Shown: positions 27,241 to 38,274, counted from the first letter of the stretch. The stretch: 60,880 bases of DNA from Nitrospiraceae bacterium (GCA_003599425.1 QZKC01000052.1:1-60880); one strand, 5' to 3'. Program-made: numbers and translations. The notes: generated from the sequence alone by a model not told the origin.

Positions 27241-28320
27241 TTATAATTTGATTTTTGAGATGATGGCGTCAGCGACACCCGACGTTGTTTCCGCAGTCGG
27301 ATCGTCAGGGGCCGGCTTCATGTCATATGTAACGGATTTCCCCTCTTTTATGACAGAAGCAATCGCGCTTTCAAGTTTTTCCGCAGCAGTTGTCTCTCCA
27401 AGATGTCGCAGCATCATAACACCGCTGAGCATCATGGCCAGGGGATTTACTTTGTTAAGTCCCTTGTATTTAGGGGCGCTGCCGTGGGTTGCTTCAAATA
27501 CGGCGTATTCATTGCCAAGGTTGGCGCCAGGGGCAAGGCCCAGTCCCCCGATCAGTCCGGCAGCAAGATCCGAGACTATGTCACCGTACAGGTTTGGAAG
27601 CACAAGAACATCGTACAGTTCAGGTTTTTGCACAAGCTGCATGCACATATTATCGATGATTTTGTCTTCAAATTCAATATCAGGATAGTTTTTGGCGACC
27701 TCTCGCGATACTTCCAGAAATAGTCCGTCTGAATGCTTCATGATGTTAGCCTTGTGCACGGACGTGACCTTCCGCCTTTTGTTCTTCCTCGCATATTCAA
27801 ATGCGAAGCGGACAATTCGCTCTGTACCAAACACAGAGATAGGCTTGATGCTGATCCCTGAATCAAGACGGATCATCCTGCCTGACAGGTTTTGAATCAG
27901 GTCAATGATCGCTTTGGCGCCAGCCGAGTCTTTTTGATATTCTATCCCCGCATAGAGGTCTTCAGTATTCTCACGGACAATAACAAGATCGATGTTCTCA
28001 TACCTGGTCCTGGCGCCTGCATATGATTTGCAGGGTCTCAGGCAGCTATAGAGGTCAAGCGCCTGCCGCAGCGTGACATTGACACTCCTGAAGCCTGTGC
28101 CGACAGGAGTGGTTATCGGCCCCTTAAGCGCCACTTTGTTTTTCTTGATGGATTCAAGCACCCTGTCAGGCAAGGGGTTGCCTTCCTTATGGTACACATC
28201 CTCGCCTGCATTCTGAATGTCCCATGCAAAGGCAACGCCTGTTGCTTCAAGGACCCTTCTCACCGCTTCTGTTATTTCCGGCCCTGTGCCGTCTCCTGGT
28301 ATAAGTGTTACGTTGTACAT
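27241..28320 (-). CDS. Isocitrate/isopropylmalate dehydrogenase family, probably NAD-dependent isocitrate dehydrogenase
   Basis: [68 protein letters not shown]. Confidence 0.88.
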   Translation of the reverse strand: MYNVTLIPGDGTGPEITEAVRRVLEATGVAFAWDIQNAGEDVYHKEGNPLPDRVLESIKKNKVALKGPITTPVGTGFRSVNVTLRQALDLYSCLRPCKSYAGARTRYENIDLVIVRENTEDLYAGIEYQKDSAGAKAIIDLIQNLSGRMIRLDSGISIKPISVFGTERIVRFAFEYARKNKRRKVTSVHKANIMKHSDGLFLEVSREVAKNYPDIEFEDKIIDNMCMQLVQKPELYDVLVLPNLYGDIVSDLAAGLIGGLGLAPGANLGNEYAVFEATHGSAPKYKGLNKVNPLAMMLSGVMMLRHLGETTAAEKLESAIASVIKEGKSVTYDMKPAPDDPTAETTSGVADAIISKIKL

Positions 28321-28398
28321 GGCAAATTTATTTACTGACCTCCTTAATATTTAATGAATTGCTTTCGTATTCTCTGTGTTCTCAGTGGTTAAACAAAA

Positions 28399-29655
28399 TC
28401 AAAACTGCGGGGTAACAGTCAATATCTTGCAAACGGCCTCCGGATACTCCGCTGTGAACCTCAATTCGTCATCGGTAAGTGGACGCTGTGTATGCAGGTT
28501 GGCATATTGCACGAGTTCGAGTATTCTACGCGCTTCCCTGTCGTCATGGAAATGGATGCCGAGTTTGTCATATACATGCCTGAACCCTTTAACCCCGCCA
28601 TATTCGCCAGTTGTTATCATCCTCCCTGTGTCGAGCAGCTCCGGTTCACCCCTGCCAACGTCCTCAGGGTCATACAGCTCATAGTTGCGCCTGTCTTTCA
28701 GGGCGCCGTCCGCATGTATGCCGGACTCATGGGCAAAGGCATTGGCGCCGACGCCTGCCTGATTAATGGGGATAGGGATGCCAAAGGCATACGATGCATA
28801 CCGGGCGATCCTCCACGACTTCTTCAGATCAACATGTTCGTCGAGATGCACTTTTTCAGCAAAACCGTGAGAATATTTGAGGGCCAGAATCGTGGATACG
28901 AGGTCGCAGTTGCCTGCCCGCTCGCCGAACCCGTTTACAGTAGTATTAATGTAAGCATCTACCCCGCTTTCTATCGCTCCCTGTGCTCCTGCAACAGATA
29001 CGGCCTCTGCCATGCCGAGGTCATTGTGGCAGTGCATTTCAATCGGGAACCGCGTTGCCTCTGCGATCTTTTTTATCCTCTGATAGATCGTTATAGGGTC
29101 GTCTGCGCCGAGCGTGTCGCAATATCTGAAACGGTCAGCGCCGTTTTCCCGTGCGGCTATCGAAAATTCTATAAGCTTCCCTACATCTGTACGGGAAGCG
29201 TCCTCTGCGTTTACCCCAACTGTGTCAGCACCCAGTTCTTTTGCGAGCCTTAGCGCTTCAACCGTGGAATTCATAATATCATTCCAGGTCTTTCGTCCCT
29301 GGAATTTTCCCTGTATCATAATATCTGATGTGGATATGGAGATGTTCAGGTGCTTGATGTCAGGGCAATTCCTGAAGGCCTGCTCAACGTCCTCTTTCAC
29401 GGCCCTGCACCACCCTTCGAGATGCATACGCTTTATTCGCCCCTTTTTCACAAGGTCGAGGTTGGCATTAATGTAATTTACTTCATGTTTCAGGGTAGGG
29501 AACCCGATCTCGCTCTGGAAAAGTCCCATTTCATCCAGATAGATGTTCAGCATGGTCTTGGCAAGCTTGCTAAGCAGTATACGCGAGGTCTGAACTCCAT
29601 CCCGGTTTGTTACATCAATAAGAAATATGTTTTTCAAAGTCAAATATTTAACCAT
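28399..29655 (-). CDS. Homocitrate synthase/Re-citrate synthase family enzyme (HMGL-like)
   Basis: DVTNRDGVQTSRILLSKLAKTMLNIYLDEMG, EMHCHNDLGMAEAVS, NTTVNGFGERAGNCDL, HESGIHADG. Confidence 0.85.
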   Translation of the reverse strand: MVKYLTLKNIFLIDVTNRDGVQTSRILLSKLAKTMLNIYLDEMGLFQSEIGFPTLKHEVNYINANLDLVKKGRIKRMHLEGWCRAVKEDVEQAFRNCPDIKHLNISISTSDIMIQGKFQGRKTWNDIMNSTVEALRLAKELGADTVGVNAEDASRTDVGKLIEFSIAARENGADRFRYCDTLGADDPITIYQRIKKIAEATRFPIEMHCHNDLGMAEAVSVAGAQGAIESGVDAYINTTVNGFGERAGNCDLVSTILALKYSHGFAEKVHLDEHVDLKKSWRIARYASYAFGIPIPINQAGVGANAFAHESGIHADGALKDRRNYELYDPEDVGRGEPELLDTGRMITTGEYGGVKGFRHVYDKLGIHFHDDREARRILELVQYANLHTQRPLTDDELRFTAEYPEAVCKILTVTPQF

Positions 29656-29690
29656 ATCTCAGAAACTATTTACAACGCGGACCGGAGGGG

Positions 29691-29753
29691 TAAGCGTTAA
29701 GCAGTCAACAAAGGGGATGTCAATTCTTTTGAGCTGACAGCTTACCTTCTTGA
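29691..29753. repeat. Imperfect palindromic repeat, GGTAAGCGTTAAGC / GAGCTGACAGCTTACC, copy C
   Basis: Arms are near reverse complements and resemble repeats at 25366 and 37611. Confidence 0.45.
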
Positions 29754-29805
29754 TGCGGCAACCCGGGAACTGGTATCATGTAGCATCTTTTGAAGGAGGT
29801 ATCAC

Positions 29806-29979
29806 ATGGCTATTAAGAAGGAACTTCTTGACATACTTGCCTGCCCGAAATGCAAGGGAGACCTCAAGCTTAACGAGCAGGAGAACGGCCTCATATGCGA
29901 TGCGTGCAAACTCCTTTATCACATCAAAGACGACATCCCGATAATGCTCATTGACGAAGCTGAAAAGATCGAGGGATAA
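29806..29979 (+). CDS. Trm112/UPF0434 family small zinc-binding protein
   Basis: MAIKKELLDILACPKCKGDLKLNEQENGLICDACKLLYHIKDDIPIMLIDEAEKIEG; GAAGGAGGT RBS; too short for ORF track. Confidence 0.92.
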   Translation: MAIKKELLDILACPKCKGDLKLNEQENGLICDACKLLYHIKDDIPIMLIDEAEKIEG

Positions 29980-30045
29980 TCCGCTCCAACCCCTTACCCT
30001 GCCTATCCTTTTTGGCGAACAGATTATGATTTTGAATTAAGCAGA

Positions 30046-30258
30046 TTACCTTTTTTCCATTACTGCCTTCAGGATAAGCACGATCCAAGGCGCGCTGTGC
30101 AGGAAGAGATCGAACCAGTCGATGGGACGCTTCAGTTGCCCTTTCGAGAGCATCACGATCTTCTCAAAAAGATGCGGAGGAAAGAACGGCGCAAGCCCAA
30201 GCGTAAGGCAGAGAAAAAGGACCGCGGGCCACGGCAGCTTGTCCAGGAGCTGTTCCAT
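30046..30258 (-). CDS. Small conserved membrane protein (often labelled RND transporter)
   Basis: Two hydrophobic segments; KLPWPAVLFLCLTLGLAPFFPPHLFEK...PIDWFDLFLHSAPWIVLILKAV. Confidence 0.65.
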   Translation of the reverse strand: MEQLLDKLPWPAVLFLCLTLGLAPFFPPHLFEKIVMLSKGQLKRPIDWFDLFLHSAPWIVLILKAVMEKR

Positions 30259-30289
30259 ACGTCAAGTATATCATATGGTATAATCCCCC

Positions 30290-31528
30290 ATGCGTTTCGT
30301 CGCCGACCTCCACATCCATTCCAGATATTCACGCGCCACGAGCAAAGACATGTCTCCGGAGAGCATCTGGAGATGGGCGCAGCTCAAAGGCATTACAGTA
30401 ATAGGCACTGGCGATTTTACCCATCCAAAGTGGTTTGAGGAACTGAATGAAAAGCTTCAACCTCAGGGGAACGGGCTGTTCGGTCTCAATAAATCGTTTC
30501 GCACAGATAATGTCCCTGATTCATGCAGAAGCGAGGTCTCTTTTCTCCTTTCAGCAGAGATAAGCTGCATATACAGCAAGAACGGCAGAACCCGGAAGAT
30601 ACATGCCCTTGTATTTGTCCAGGATTTTCGCGATGCCGCAAAGATAAACCTGGCGTTGGCAAAGATCGGCAACCTCACTGCTGACGGAAGGCCGATATTA
30701 GGGCTGGATGCAAAGAAGCTTCTGAAGATAGTGCTCGATAGCGCTCCTGGCGCGATGCTTGTACCGGCACATGCGTGGACCCCGCATTTCTCCGTGTTCG
30801 GCGCAGCATCAGGTTTTGACTCACTTGAGGAATGCTTTGAAGAGCTGACTCCTCATATACATGCCATTGAAACAGGATTATCATCAGACCCTGCAATGAA
30901 CTGGAGGCTCTCGGCGCTCGACAGGATTGCTCTCATATCAAATTCTGACGCACACTCCGCAGCCAAAATAGGCCGGGAGGCGAATGTCTTTGACACGGAT
31001 ATTTCGTATGCCAATATGGTCAATGCCTTGAAACAGAAAAAAGGTTTTTCAGGGACCATCGAGTTTTTCCCCGAAGAGGGGAAATATCATTATGACGGAC
31101 ACAGCAACTGCGGCGTCAGCCTCTCTCCGAAGGAGACGATCAGGCATAATAATCTCTGCCCGGCATGCGGGAAAAAGGTCACAGTAGGCGTTATGCACAG
31201 GGTTGAAAAACTTGCTGACCGGGATGAAGGGTTCAGGCCTCATGGATCGCCCGGCTTCCATTCGATCATCCCGCTCCCTGAAATTGTCGCCGAGACATAT
31301 AATGTGGGTGTTGGAAGCAAGAAAGTTGAAAAGACATATCATCAGCTCCTGCAGGACCTCGGAAATGAGTTCACCATCCTTATGGATGCATCTCTTGATG
31401 ACATAGAAAAAGCAGGTTCTCCCCTTCTCAGGGAAGCCATTTCACGGATGCGTTCGGGCAATATCCATATTGCCCCCGGATATGACGGTGAGTATGGAAA
31501 AGTGAAAATATTTAAAGAACACCCATAA
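30290..31528 (+). CDS. Endonuclease Q-like PHP domain protein
   Basis: DLHIHSRYSRATSKDMSPESIWRWAQLKGITVIGTGDFTHPKW; ISNSDAHSAAKIGREAN; CGVSLSPKETIRHNNLCPACGKKVTVGVMHRVEKLADR. Confidence 0.85.
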   Translation: MRFVADLHIHSRYSRATSKDMSPESIWRWAQLKGITVIGTGDFTHPKWFEELNEKLQPQGNGLFGLNKSFRTDNVPDSCRSEVSFLLSAEISCIYSKNGRTRKIHALVFVQDFRDAAKINLALAKIGNLTADGRPILGLDAKKLLKIVLDSAPGAMLVPAHAWTPHFSVFGAASGFDSLEECFEELTPHIHAIETGLSSDPAMNWRLSALDRIALISNSDAHSAAKIGREANVFDTDISYANMVNALKQKKGFSGTIEFFPEEGKYHYDGHSNCGVSLSPKETIRHNNLCPACGKKVTVGVMHRVEKLADRDEGFRPHGSPGFHSIIPLPEIVAETYNVGVGSKKVEKTYHQLLQDLGNEFTILMDASLDDIEKAGSPLLREAISRMRSGNIHIAPGYDGEYGKVKIFKEHP

Positions 31529-31610
31529 CGATTTGCTCCCTGATGATATGTCAATAAGGGGAGCAGACTGCCCTTGAAATAATGAATGAAATTTATCGAG
31601 GTAACAATTC

Positions 31611-32945
31611 CTAAGGCTGCTCTCCGACAACCGCATCCTTAAGTGTCTTCTGCCCAAGAGTATCACTGAAGGCTGCGTCAACTCTTTTCATCACATCCTC
31701 TACCCCGGGCACGGAGACGATCTTACTCTCGACCAGAAGAGCTTCTCTATCAACTGTCCTTACAGCATCAAAGATCTCTTTCTGCGCGATCTTGCCGATA
31801 TCATGCGCCGGGAGGTAAGCCGGAGGGTCATCGCCTGTTTCAAGGAGCAGATCATTCTGCTGGAGCAGGATAATGATATCATGAATGACGTCAACAGGCA
31901 GATTGAGGTGTTCGACAAGAGTGTTCAGTGTCCAGGGCTTCCTGTTATTTAAAAAATTATATCCAACATAATACATTACAAGGAAGGCGATCTTTTCCCT
32001 GAGCCTGCTGCTGAGGAAGATCGTCCCTTTCTTTACGGCAAGGAATTGCGGGTACTGGTGATAAAAAGATATCTGCGCGCCGATGAGGAGGATGAACCAG
32101 CTCAGGTAAAGCCATATCATGAACAGGATCAGTATCGCAAATCCGGAATATACGGCTGCATACTTTACTGAGGTGACAATAAAAGATGCAAACCCCCATC
32201 CCGCGATCTCCCATAATACGCCGCCAAGTATACCGCCGAACAGGGCTGATGTGATCTTTACTTTTGTGTTCGGAACGAAATAATAGAGAAACGTAAAGAC
32301 CCCGCAGATCATCACATATGGGAGCACCTGGAGCACATAATAAAAGACCGTGCCAAAGGGCTCTATAGAAATGATATATTGCATGACGGTTGAGCTCATG
32401 AAGGATGCTGTGATGCCTATCGCTGCAAGCATCATGACAGGGCCAACAAGAATAATGCTGATATAGTCGCTGAACTGCCTCATGAAACTCCTCGAACGCT
32501 TCACCCGCCAGACATAATTGAAGGTATGCTCTATCTTCTGAATAACAGAAATGACCGTATAGATCAGCAGGGCCAGCCCAAGAGAGCCGAGGATGCCTGC
32601 CCTCATGTTTTTTACAAATCCAATGATCCTTGACGTTATTTCTTCTCCCCTGCTACCCAGCGGGGAGAGGAACTCTTGCAGGTAAGGCTCGATCTGGTCC
32701 TGAACTCCAAAAGCCTTCAGGACTGAAAAACTTATAGCGAGAATAGGTACAATGGAAAGGAGGGTGGAGTATACGAGGCTCATGGCCCTGAGCGTGAGCT
32801 GCCCTTCAAAGAGCTCCTGCAAGGCGACATTGAGCAGCCTCAGGGATTTGATCAGGAATGTTCTGTACTTTCCCAGAGAGCTGGTGTCTATCTCCCAGAG
32901 GTCCTTTGTGAAAAACTCGATCAGTCTTTTTCTGGCATTGATCAT
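31611..32945 (-). CDS. YihY/virulence factor BrkB family membrane protein
   Basis: RAMSLVYSTLLSIVPILAISFSVLKAFG; six-TM BrkB core; YFVPNTKVKITSALFGGILGGVLWEIAGWGFASFI. Confidence 0.92.
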   Translation of the reverse strand: MINARKRLIEFFTKDLWEIDTSSLGKYRTFLIKSLRLLNVALQELFEGQLTLRAMSLVYSTLLSIVPILAISFSVLKAFGVQDQIEPYLQEFLSPLGSRGEEITSRIIGFVKNMRAGILGSLGLALLIYTVISVIQKIEHTFNYVWRVKRSRSFMRQFSDYISIILVGPVMMLAAIGITASFMSSTVMQYIISIEPFGTVFYYVLQVLPYVMICGVFTFLYYFVPNTKVKITSALFGGILGGVLWEIAGWGFASFIVTSVKYAAVYSGFAILILFMIWLYLSWFILLIGAQISFYHQYPQFLAVKKGTIFLSSRLREKIAFLVMYYVGYNFLNNRKPWTLNTLVEHLNLPVDVIHDIIILLQQNDLLLETGDDPPAYLPAHDIGKIAQKEIFDAVRTVDREALLVESKIVSVPGVEDVMKRVDAAFSDTLGQKTLKDAVVGEQP

Positions 32946-33012
32946 GGTTGTGTTTTCATTTTATCACGTGAAGAGCTGATTTCATAATAAAAAAACATGG
33001 TATAGTAAACCC

Positions 33013-33762
33013 ATGAACCCTTTCGATGTGTACAAAAAGCTCCCGCGCAAAAACTGCGGCAAGTGCTCTGCGGGGACCTGCATGGCTTTTGCGGTTCAAC
33101 TATTGAGGAGGTCTGCCAGAATTCAGGAGTGCACTGAACTGGATGAAAAGGCTCAGCAGGAGATCGAATCCATGATCTCCGGACCCGGGGACTGGAAAGA
33201 GCGCAGGGTGCTGGAACTTTTTCAGGAATTATCCGAACGCAATTTTGCTGACATTGCGAAAGGGATAGGCGCACTGGCAGAAAATGACGGCCTTCGTATT
33301 CATTATCTGGGCAGGGATATTCTACTCACGCATACTGATTTTGTGGAACCCCTCGATATCTTCGACAAGCTGCTCATCCTCATGTATGTGAAAATTGCAG
33401 GGAACAAATCCCTTACGGGCAAGTGGGCGCCTTTCAGAGATCTGAAGGACGGGTTGATCAGGTCAGAGAGCTTTCATGAGGCGTGTGAAATGTCTCTCGC
33501 AAAAATGTTTGGGGAAAATTCTGAAGCCCTGCTGCAAAAAATGTCCGCACTCGGAGCACAGGCCGTGTCCGGCTTTTCTGCAGCGCACAGTCTCGTGGCC
33601 TATCCCCTGCCGAAGATCCCCTTTCTCGTCCTTCTCTGGCAGGGAGACGATGAGTTCGAACCAGACTGCAAGATACTCTTTGACTCTACGGTCACAGATT
33701 ATATTGATGTCGAGGCATTGCTGTATCTCGGGATCGCGCTGGTACGGGCTGTCGGAAGCTGA
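33013..33762 (+). CDS. DUF3786-like protein with N-terminal 4Fe-4S binding motif
   Basis: NPFDVYKKLPRKNCGKCSAGTCMAFAVQLLRR...C resembles the CFeSP/RnfB-type 4Fe-4S motif. Confidence 0.75.
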   Translation: MNPFDVYKKLPRKNCGKCSAGTCMAFAVQLLRRSARIQECTELDEKAQQEIESMISGPGDWKERRVLELFQELSERNFADIAKGIGALAENDGLRIHYLGRDILLTHTDFVEPLDIFDKLLILMYVKIAGNKSLTGKWAPFRDLKDGLIRSESFHEACEMSLAKMFGENSEALLQKMSALGAQAVSGFSAAHSLVAYPLPKIPFLVLLWQGDDEFEPDCKILFDSTVTDYIDVEALLYLGIALVRAVGS

Positions 33763-33802
33763 GCCTTCGTCAATCTTACAACGACAAGCCTGCCAGCGTA
33801 AT

Positions 33803-36800
33803 TTATTTGTCCAGTATTTGCCTGACTGTTTTCAGCAATTCATTCGGCATGACAGGTTTTGGGAGAAAGCTCAGGCCTGCCTCAATAATGTCCCTTGTGT
33901 GGATCACATCTGCGGTATATCCGCTCATGAATAATACTTTGATATCAGATTTTATTTTAAGGATCTCTTCGTAGGCCTCTTTCCCGTTTCTGCCGGGCAT
34001 TATCACGTCAAAAATGAGCAGCTTAATGTCTTCTGCCCTCTCATTGAATTTCCTTATTGCTTCGTTGCCGTCTTTTGCTTCTATGATCGTGTATCCAAAC
34101 TCGCTGAGTATTGAGCTTATAAGGCTCCTGAGCGCTTTGTCATCCTCAGCAACAAGAACAGTTTCAGTTCCGCCCCTGATGAAGACAGACTCCCCGGCAG
34201 ATGAACCGTCACTTTGTGCAGATTTCAGAAGAGGTAGATACATCCTGAATGTTGTCCCTTTTTCCGGCTCGCTGTATACAGTAATATACCCATTATTCTG
34301 ATGCACTGCGCCGTACACCATCGCAAGCCCCAGACCGGTGCCCCTGCCTACTTCCTTTGTCGTAAAAAATGGTTCAAATATCCTGTCCTGTGTCTTCTCA
34401 TCCATTCCAACGCCGGTATCGGTCACAGACAAGGTCGCGTATTCACCCTGAACTCCGAATCCATTACGCGTGATAAATTCATCGTCCATGATCCTCATCC
34501 CTGTCTCAATAAAGAAACTCCCTCCATGCGGCATGGCGTCCCTCGCGTTGGTTGCGAGGTTCATCAGGATCTGTTCGATTTGCACGCTGTCAGCCATGAT
34601 GTACAGCGGCTTCCCGGAAAGGACGACTTTCATCTCTATATCTTCACGTATCACCCGGGACAGGATTCTCTGCACATTGTGTATTATCACATTGAGGTCT
34701 ACAGGCCTGGGGCTGATGATCTGCCTCCTGCTGAACGCGAGGAGGCTCTGTGTGAGATTGGCCCCTCGTTCCGCCGATCTGAGTATATGGTCAATGTTGA
34801 TCCTCAAGGGTTCATCCGGTTTCATTTTCATTTTGAGGATATTCGAAAACCCTATTATTGCTGTGAGAATATTGTTAAAGTCATGCGCGATCCCTCCTGC
34901 AAGGAGCCCGACAGCTTCCATTTTCTGCGCCTGAAAGAGCTGCTCCTGCAGTTTCTTTTGTCCCGAGACGTCTCTTAAAGCTACGATCCTGGCATTACGT
35001 CCATGATATTTACAGTTAGCGCCGAAAGCCTCTATCTGGAGTATGTGGCCATCTTTTCGCCGAAGTTCAACCTCATATACCCCCCTTCTGCCTGAGCGTA
35101 TGTACTCATGAATGCGTTGTTGTGAATCAGGGGGGAAAAGGTCAATTACATTACTCCCGAGCAGATCAGAACCTGGATATCCTGCCATCTCAGCCATACG
35201 CTCATTAAGGTCAATGATCATCAAATTCTCATGAATAAATATGCCGTCGAAACCCCGTTCAAGAAGTATCCTGAAGCGCTCCTCGCTTTCAAACACCTCC
35301 TCTTCCGCCTGCTTGCGTTCAGTGATGTCCACAATAAGGCCGTCATATGCAATTAACTTCCCTTCATTACCATACCGGGGAACAGGCGTGTTTCTTACCC
35401 ATCTGACAGTCCCGGCCTTATGGATGATCCTGTGCTCGATGGGCTGCATGCTTTCACCGGATGATATTTTTTTAGCATGCTCCCTTACACTTTCCTTGTC
35501 CTCCTCATGCACCATCCTGTACCAGAGATACGGGTCGGCGTCATATTCTTCAGTTGTATACCCTGTGACAGCAACGCAGCCGGGCCCGTGCTTTGTTGAG
35601 GCAGGTTGTCCGTCCTTTATCTCTACGGTAAAGATATAATCTGTTACCGAATCGACAAGTTTTCGATACCGCTCTTCGCTTTTCCTGAGCGCGTGCTCCG
35701 CTGTCTTACGTTCTGTGACGTCGTAACATGATCCGATATACCCTGCGAATATACCGCTAAGGTCATAAAACGGCCGGCCCATATCGACTATCCAGCGGTA
35801 CTCGCCGCTATGGTGACGGAGGCGGTATTCCATTTGAAATGGCTGGCGCGCTTGGAAGGAGTCAAAATATATTTTTACAGAGCGTTCCACATCCCCTGGG
35901 TGTACTCCTTCAGCCCATCCGTCGCCCAATTCCTGTTTCAGGGTGCGTCCCGTGAAATCCATCCATGTCTTATTGAAGTAATCACATTTCGCATCAAGCC
36001 CTGAACGCCAGATAAGGGCAGGGAAATCATCAAACAGGGTAAGATAAAAATCCCTCCCCTTTATTATTTCGGATTCCGCCTTTTTGCGTTTGGTGATATC
36101 ATGGGCGATCCCCTGCACCGCCACGACTGTTCCCTTTGGAACAGCCACAGGGACCTCGGTAACCTCCAGCCATCTCTTGCGCCCGTCTTTGTGAAATATC
36201 TCTACTTCATAGGGCGGCTGTCTGACGCCTTTGATGCTGAGATCTGAATGTCTTACGACTTCCTGATTGACGGGATGGTCCGTGAGGTATTGTGTATAGT
36301 GAGTCATTAACTCTTCCGGCGTGTACCCCAAAATATTCTTCACAGAAGAGCTCAGGTAGGTAAATATCCCCTCTGTGTTATGAATGTAAATAAAGTGGTT
36401 CTCCTCCACGCTCTCAACAAGACTCTGATATGTCTGCCTGCTTTTTTCGAGTTCTTCTATATGCAGAACATTTTGCAAACAATGGGCAAGGCGGGGAGCA
36501 AGCAATTCGAGGATCAGGCGTTTGTCTTGCGTGATTCCGTCAGTTTTTTTTGAGGCCGTGTTTAAGGTGCCTATGCACTGGTTGTTGCTGATAAGGGGTA
36601 TGAGGAAATAGGACTTGAACCCTGACTGAAGAAGAATCTTATCAACTTCATAAAAGGTTTTCAATTTCTTTATTTCCGGCCTGTAAAGCGGTTTGGCCTG
36701 TTTAGTTACCTCTGTGATAACAGTCTTCTCAAAAGACAGGAAGTCCCCTGATTCAATTCCCTGGATCCCGGTTACTGCATCATAGACCCTGAAGCCACCG

Positions 36801-36967
36801 GCGTCATTTTGCAAAAGGGCAATAGATACACGCCCGATACGGAGCCTCTTGTGGATGAAATTCAATGCCCTGCCGACAACCAGCGAGAATTCATAATGAG
36901 CAATTTCGCTGTCAAATGCCTGAATAGTCCTGAGGGCCTTGCTGAGAGATTCTTTTGTAACCGGCAT
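33803..36967 (-). CDS. Multi-PAS/GAF hybrid sensor histidine kinase with C-terminal REC
   Basis: GAF, several [82 protein letters not shown]. Confidence 0.94.
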   Translation of the reverse strand: MPVTKESLSKALRTIQAFDSEIAHYEFSLVVGRALNFIHKRLRIGRVSIALLQNDAGGFRVYDAVTGIQGIESGDFLSFEKTVITEVTKQAKPLYRPEIKKLKTFYEVDKILLQSGFKSYFLIPLISNNQCIGTLNTASKKTDGITQDKRLILELLAPRLAHCLQNVLHIEELEKSRQTYQSLVESVEENHFIYIHNTEGIFTYLSSSVKNILGYTPEELMTHYTQYLTDHPVNQEVVRHSDLSIKGVRQPPYEVEIFHKDGRKRWLEVTEVPVAVPKGTVVAVQGIAHDITKRKKAESEIIKGRDFYLTLFDDFPALIWRSGLDAKCDYFNKTWMDFTGRTLKQELGDGWAEGVHPGDVERSVKIYFDSFQARQPFQMEYRLRHHSGEYRWIVDMGRPFYDLSGIFAGYIGSCYDVTERKTAEHALRKSEERYRKLVDSVTDYIFTVEIKDGQPASTKHGPGCVAVTGYTTEEYDADPYLWYRMVHEEDKESVREHAKKISSGESMQPIEHRIIHKAGTVRWVRNTPVPRYGNEGKLIAYDGLIVDITERKQAEEEVFESEERFRILLERGFDGIFIHENLMIIDLNERMAEMAGYPGSDLLGSNVIDLFPPDSQQRIHEYIRSGRRGVYEVELRRKDGHILQIEAFGANCKYHGRNARIVALRDVSGQKKLQEQLFQAQKMEAVGLLAGGIAHDFNNILTAIIGFSNILKMKMKPDEPLRINIDHILRSAERGANLTQSLLAFSRRQIISPRPVDLNVIIHNVQRILSRVIREDIEMKVVLSGKPLYIMADSVQIEQILMNLATNARDAMPHGGSFFIETGMRIMDDEFITRNGFGVQGEYATLSVTDTGVGMDEKTQDRIFEPFFTTKEVGRGTGLGLAMVYGAVHQNNGYITVYSEPEKGTTFRMYLPLLKSAQSDGSSAGESVFIRGGTETVLVAEDDKALRSLISSILSEFGYTIIEAKDGNEAIRKFNERAEDIKLLIFDVIMPGRNGKEAYEEILKIKSDIKVLFMSGYTADVIHTRDIIEAGLSFLPKPVMPNELLKTVRQILDK

Positions 36968-37030
36968 ACAGGAATTTTAGCACAAAAAGACATGTTCGAG
37001 ATGAGGAGAGAAAATAAAAGCGTCTGCTTC

Positions 37031-37495
37031 TCAGCCCCTGAGAATCAGGCCCGGCAACACGAGCACGTACATGATCATAACGACTGAGCCGCTGATAAGC
37101 CATGCCGGCGGTTTCACGGTGCCGGAGTTGTCTTCACAGGTCCTGCACTTATGATATGCATACGTTCCCTTGATCCCCTGATACAGGAAAAAGAGGAATA
37201 TCCATCCGACCATGAAAGAGACCGGTTCTATCCGGGATGATATCGATGTCCTGAGTATCATACTGAAGAGAAAATATTCGAACATCAGCACGGCACAGGT
37301 ACGGTTTTTCTTATATATTCCGTACGCCATACCGAAAATGAACGCACCATCGATCAGTGCAAGGAAATTGAATAACGATATACCATTCTGCGGGTTTACG
37401 ATCAATGCGATTGCCCCGGCAACTGTTATGACGCCGCACACTATCGCGGCTATCTGGGCACACTTTATTTTTTTCTCGATTCTGGGATGTTCCAT
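37031..37495 (-). CDS. Conserved hypothetical membrane protein
   Basis: MEHPRIEKKIKCAQIAAIVCGVITVAGAIALIV..., four hydrophobic segments; inner ATG preferred over tracked 37567. Confidence 0.6.
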   Translation of the reverse strand: MEHPRIEKKIKCAQIAAIVCGVITVAGAIALIVNPQNGISLFNFLALIDGAFIFGMAYGIYKKNRTCAVLMFEYFLFSMILRTSISSRIEPVSFMVGWIFLFFLYQGIKGTYAYHKCRTCEDNSGTVKPPAWLISGSVVMIMYVLVLPGLILRG

Positions 37496-37610
37496 ATGAG
37501 TACCTCCGGGCAGCTTCCTGGTTCGTTGGATGCAGATGCCGCTCTCATTACTTGTATCGGCTATCATGAGCAGTTCCTTAAAAACCGGGGAAAGACTGAA
37601 GAAAGCAAAC

Positions 37611-37682
37611 AGCTATCAGCGGTCAGCAGTTAGCGATCAGCTTACTGTTTTTTAAAAGCTTATCGCTGAAAGCTGACAGCCG
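37611..37682. repeat. Imperfect palindromic repeat, CAGCTATCAGCGGTCAGCAGTTAGCGATCAGC family, copy B
   Basis: GCTATCAGCGGTCAGC...GATCAGC / TTATCGCTGAAAGCTGACAGC. Confidence 0.55.
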
Positions 37683-37756
37683 TTGTTATAATATTTCTTG
37701 ACAACCTGAAATCAATTGCTATACTTAAGGTCACAGTATAAAGAAAGGAGAAAATC

Positions 37757-38215
37757 ATGTTAAAGGAATTCAAGGAATTTGCCATGCGGGGGAATGTAGT
37801 CGACATGGCCGTCGGTATCATCATCGGCGCTGCATTTGGGACCATCATAACATCGCTCGTCTCGGATATTCTCATGCCGCCTATAGGGCTCCTGCTTGGA
37901 GGTGTGGACTTTTCAAATCTTTTTATTACCGTTAAGGAGGGAGCGACAGCAGGGCCATTCGCGACCCTTGCGGATGCGCAGAAGGCAGGCGCTGTCACCG
38001 TCAATTATGGTGTGTTCCTCAACAAAGTGATCTCCTTCATTATCGTTGCATTTGCCATCTTCATGGTCATCAAAGGCATGAACAGCCTGAAACGCAAGGA
38101 AGAAGCTGCCCCGGCAGCGCCCACGACAAAAGAATGCAACTACTGTTTCTCTACAATTCCGATCAAGGCGATCCGCTGCCCGAGCTGCACATCAGATTTG
38201 ACCGTTAAGGCTTAA
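37757..38215 (+). CDS. mscL: Large-conductance mechanosensitive channel with C-terminal zinc ribbon
   Basis: [45 protein letters not shown]; tail [24 protein letters not shown]. Confidence 0.94.
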   Translation: MLKEFKEFAMRGNVVDMAVGIIIGAAFGTIITSLVSDILMPPIGLLLGGVDFSNLFITVKEGATAGPFATLADAQKAGAVTVNYGVFLNKVISFIIVAFAIFMVIKGMNSLKRKEEAAPAAPTTKECNYCFSTIPIKAIRCPSCTSDLTVKA

Positions 38216-38244
38216 GAGAGAAAGATAGAGCATGATCCAGAACC

Positions 38245-38274
38245 TGTAGGGGTTTGATTAATCAAACCCCTACA
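38245..38274. repeat. Perfect 30 bp palindrome TGTAGGGGTTTGATTAATCAAACCCCTACA
   Basis: Self reverse-complementary; 30 bp after mscL stop; could act as a terminator. Confidence 0.9.

Noticed and set aside
28492-29253. 253-aa plus-strand ORF opposite the HMGL-family gene
   Set aside because: Antisense to a clear enzyme gene with no domain similarity.
34301-34978. 225-aa plus-strand ORF opposite the hybrid kinase
   Set aside because: Entirely antisense to a well-supported kinase gene; Cys/His-rich, no recognisable domain. Typical antisense shadow ORF.
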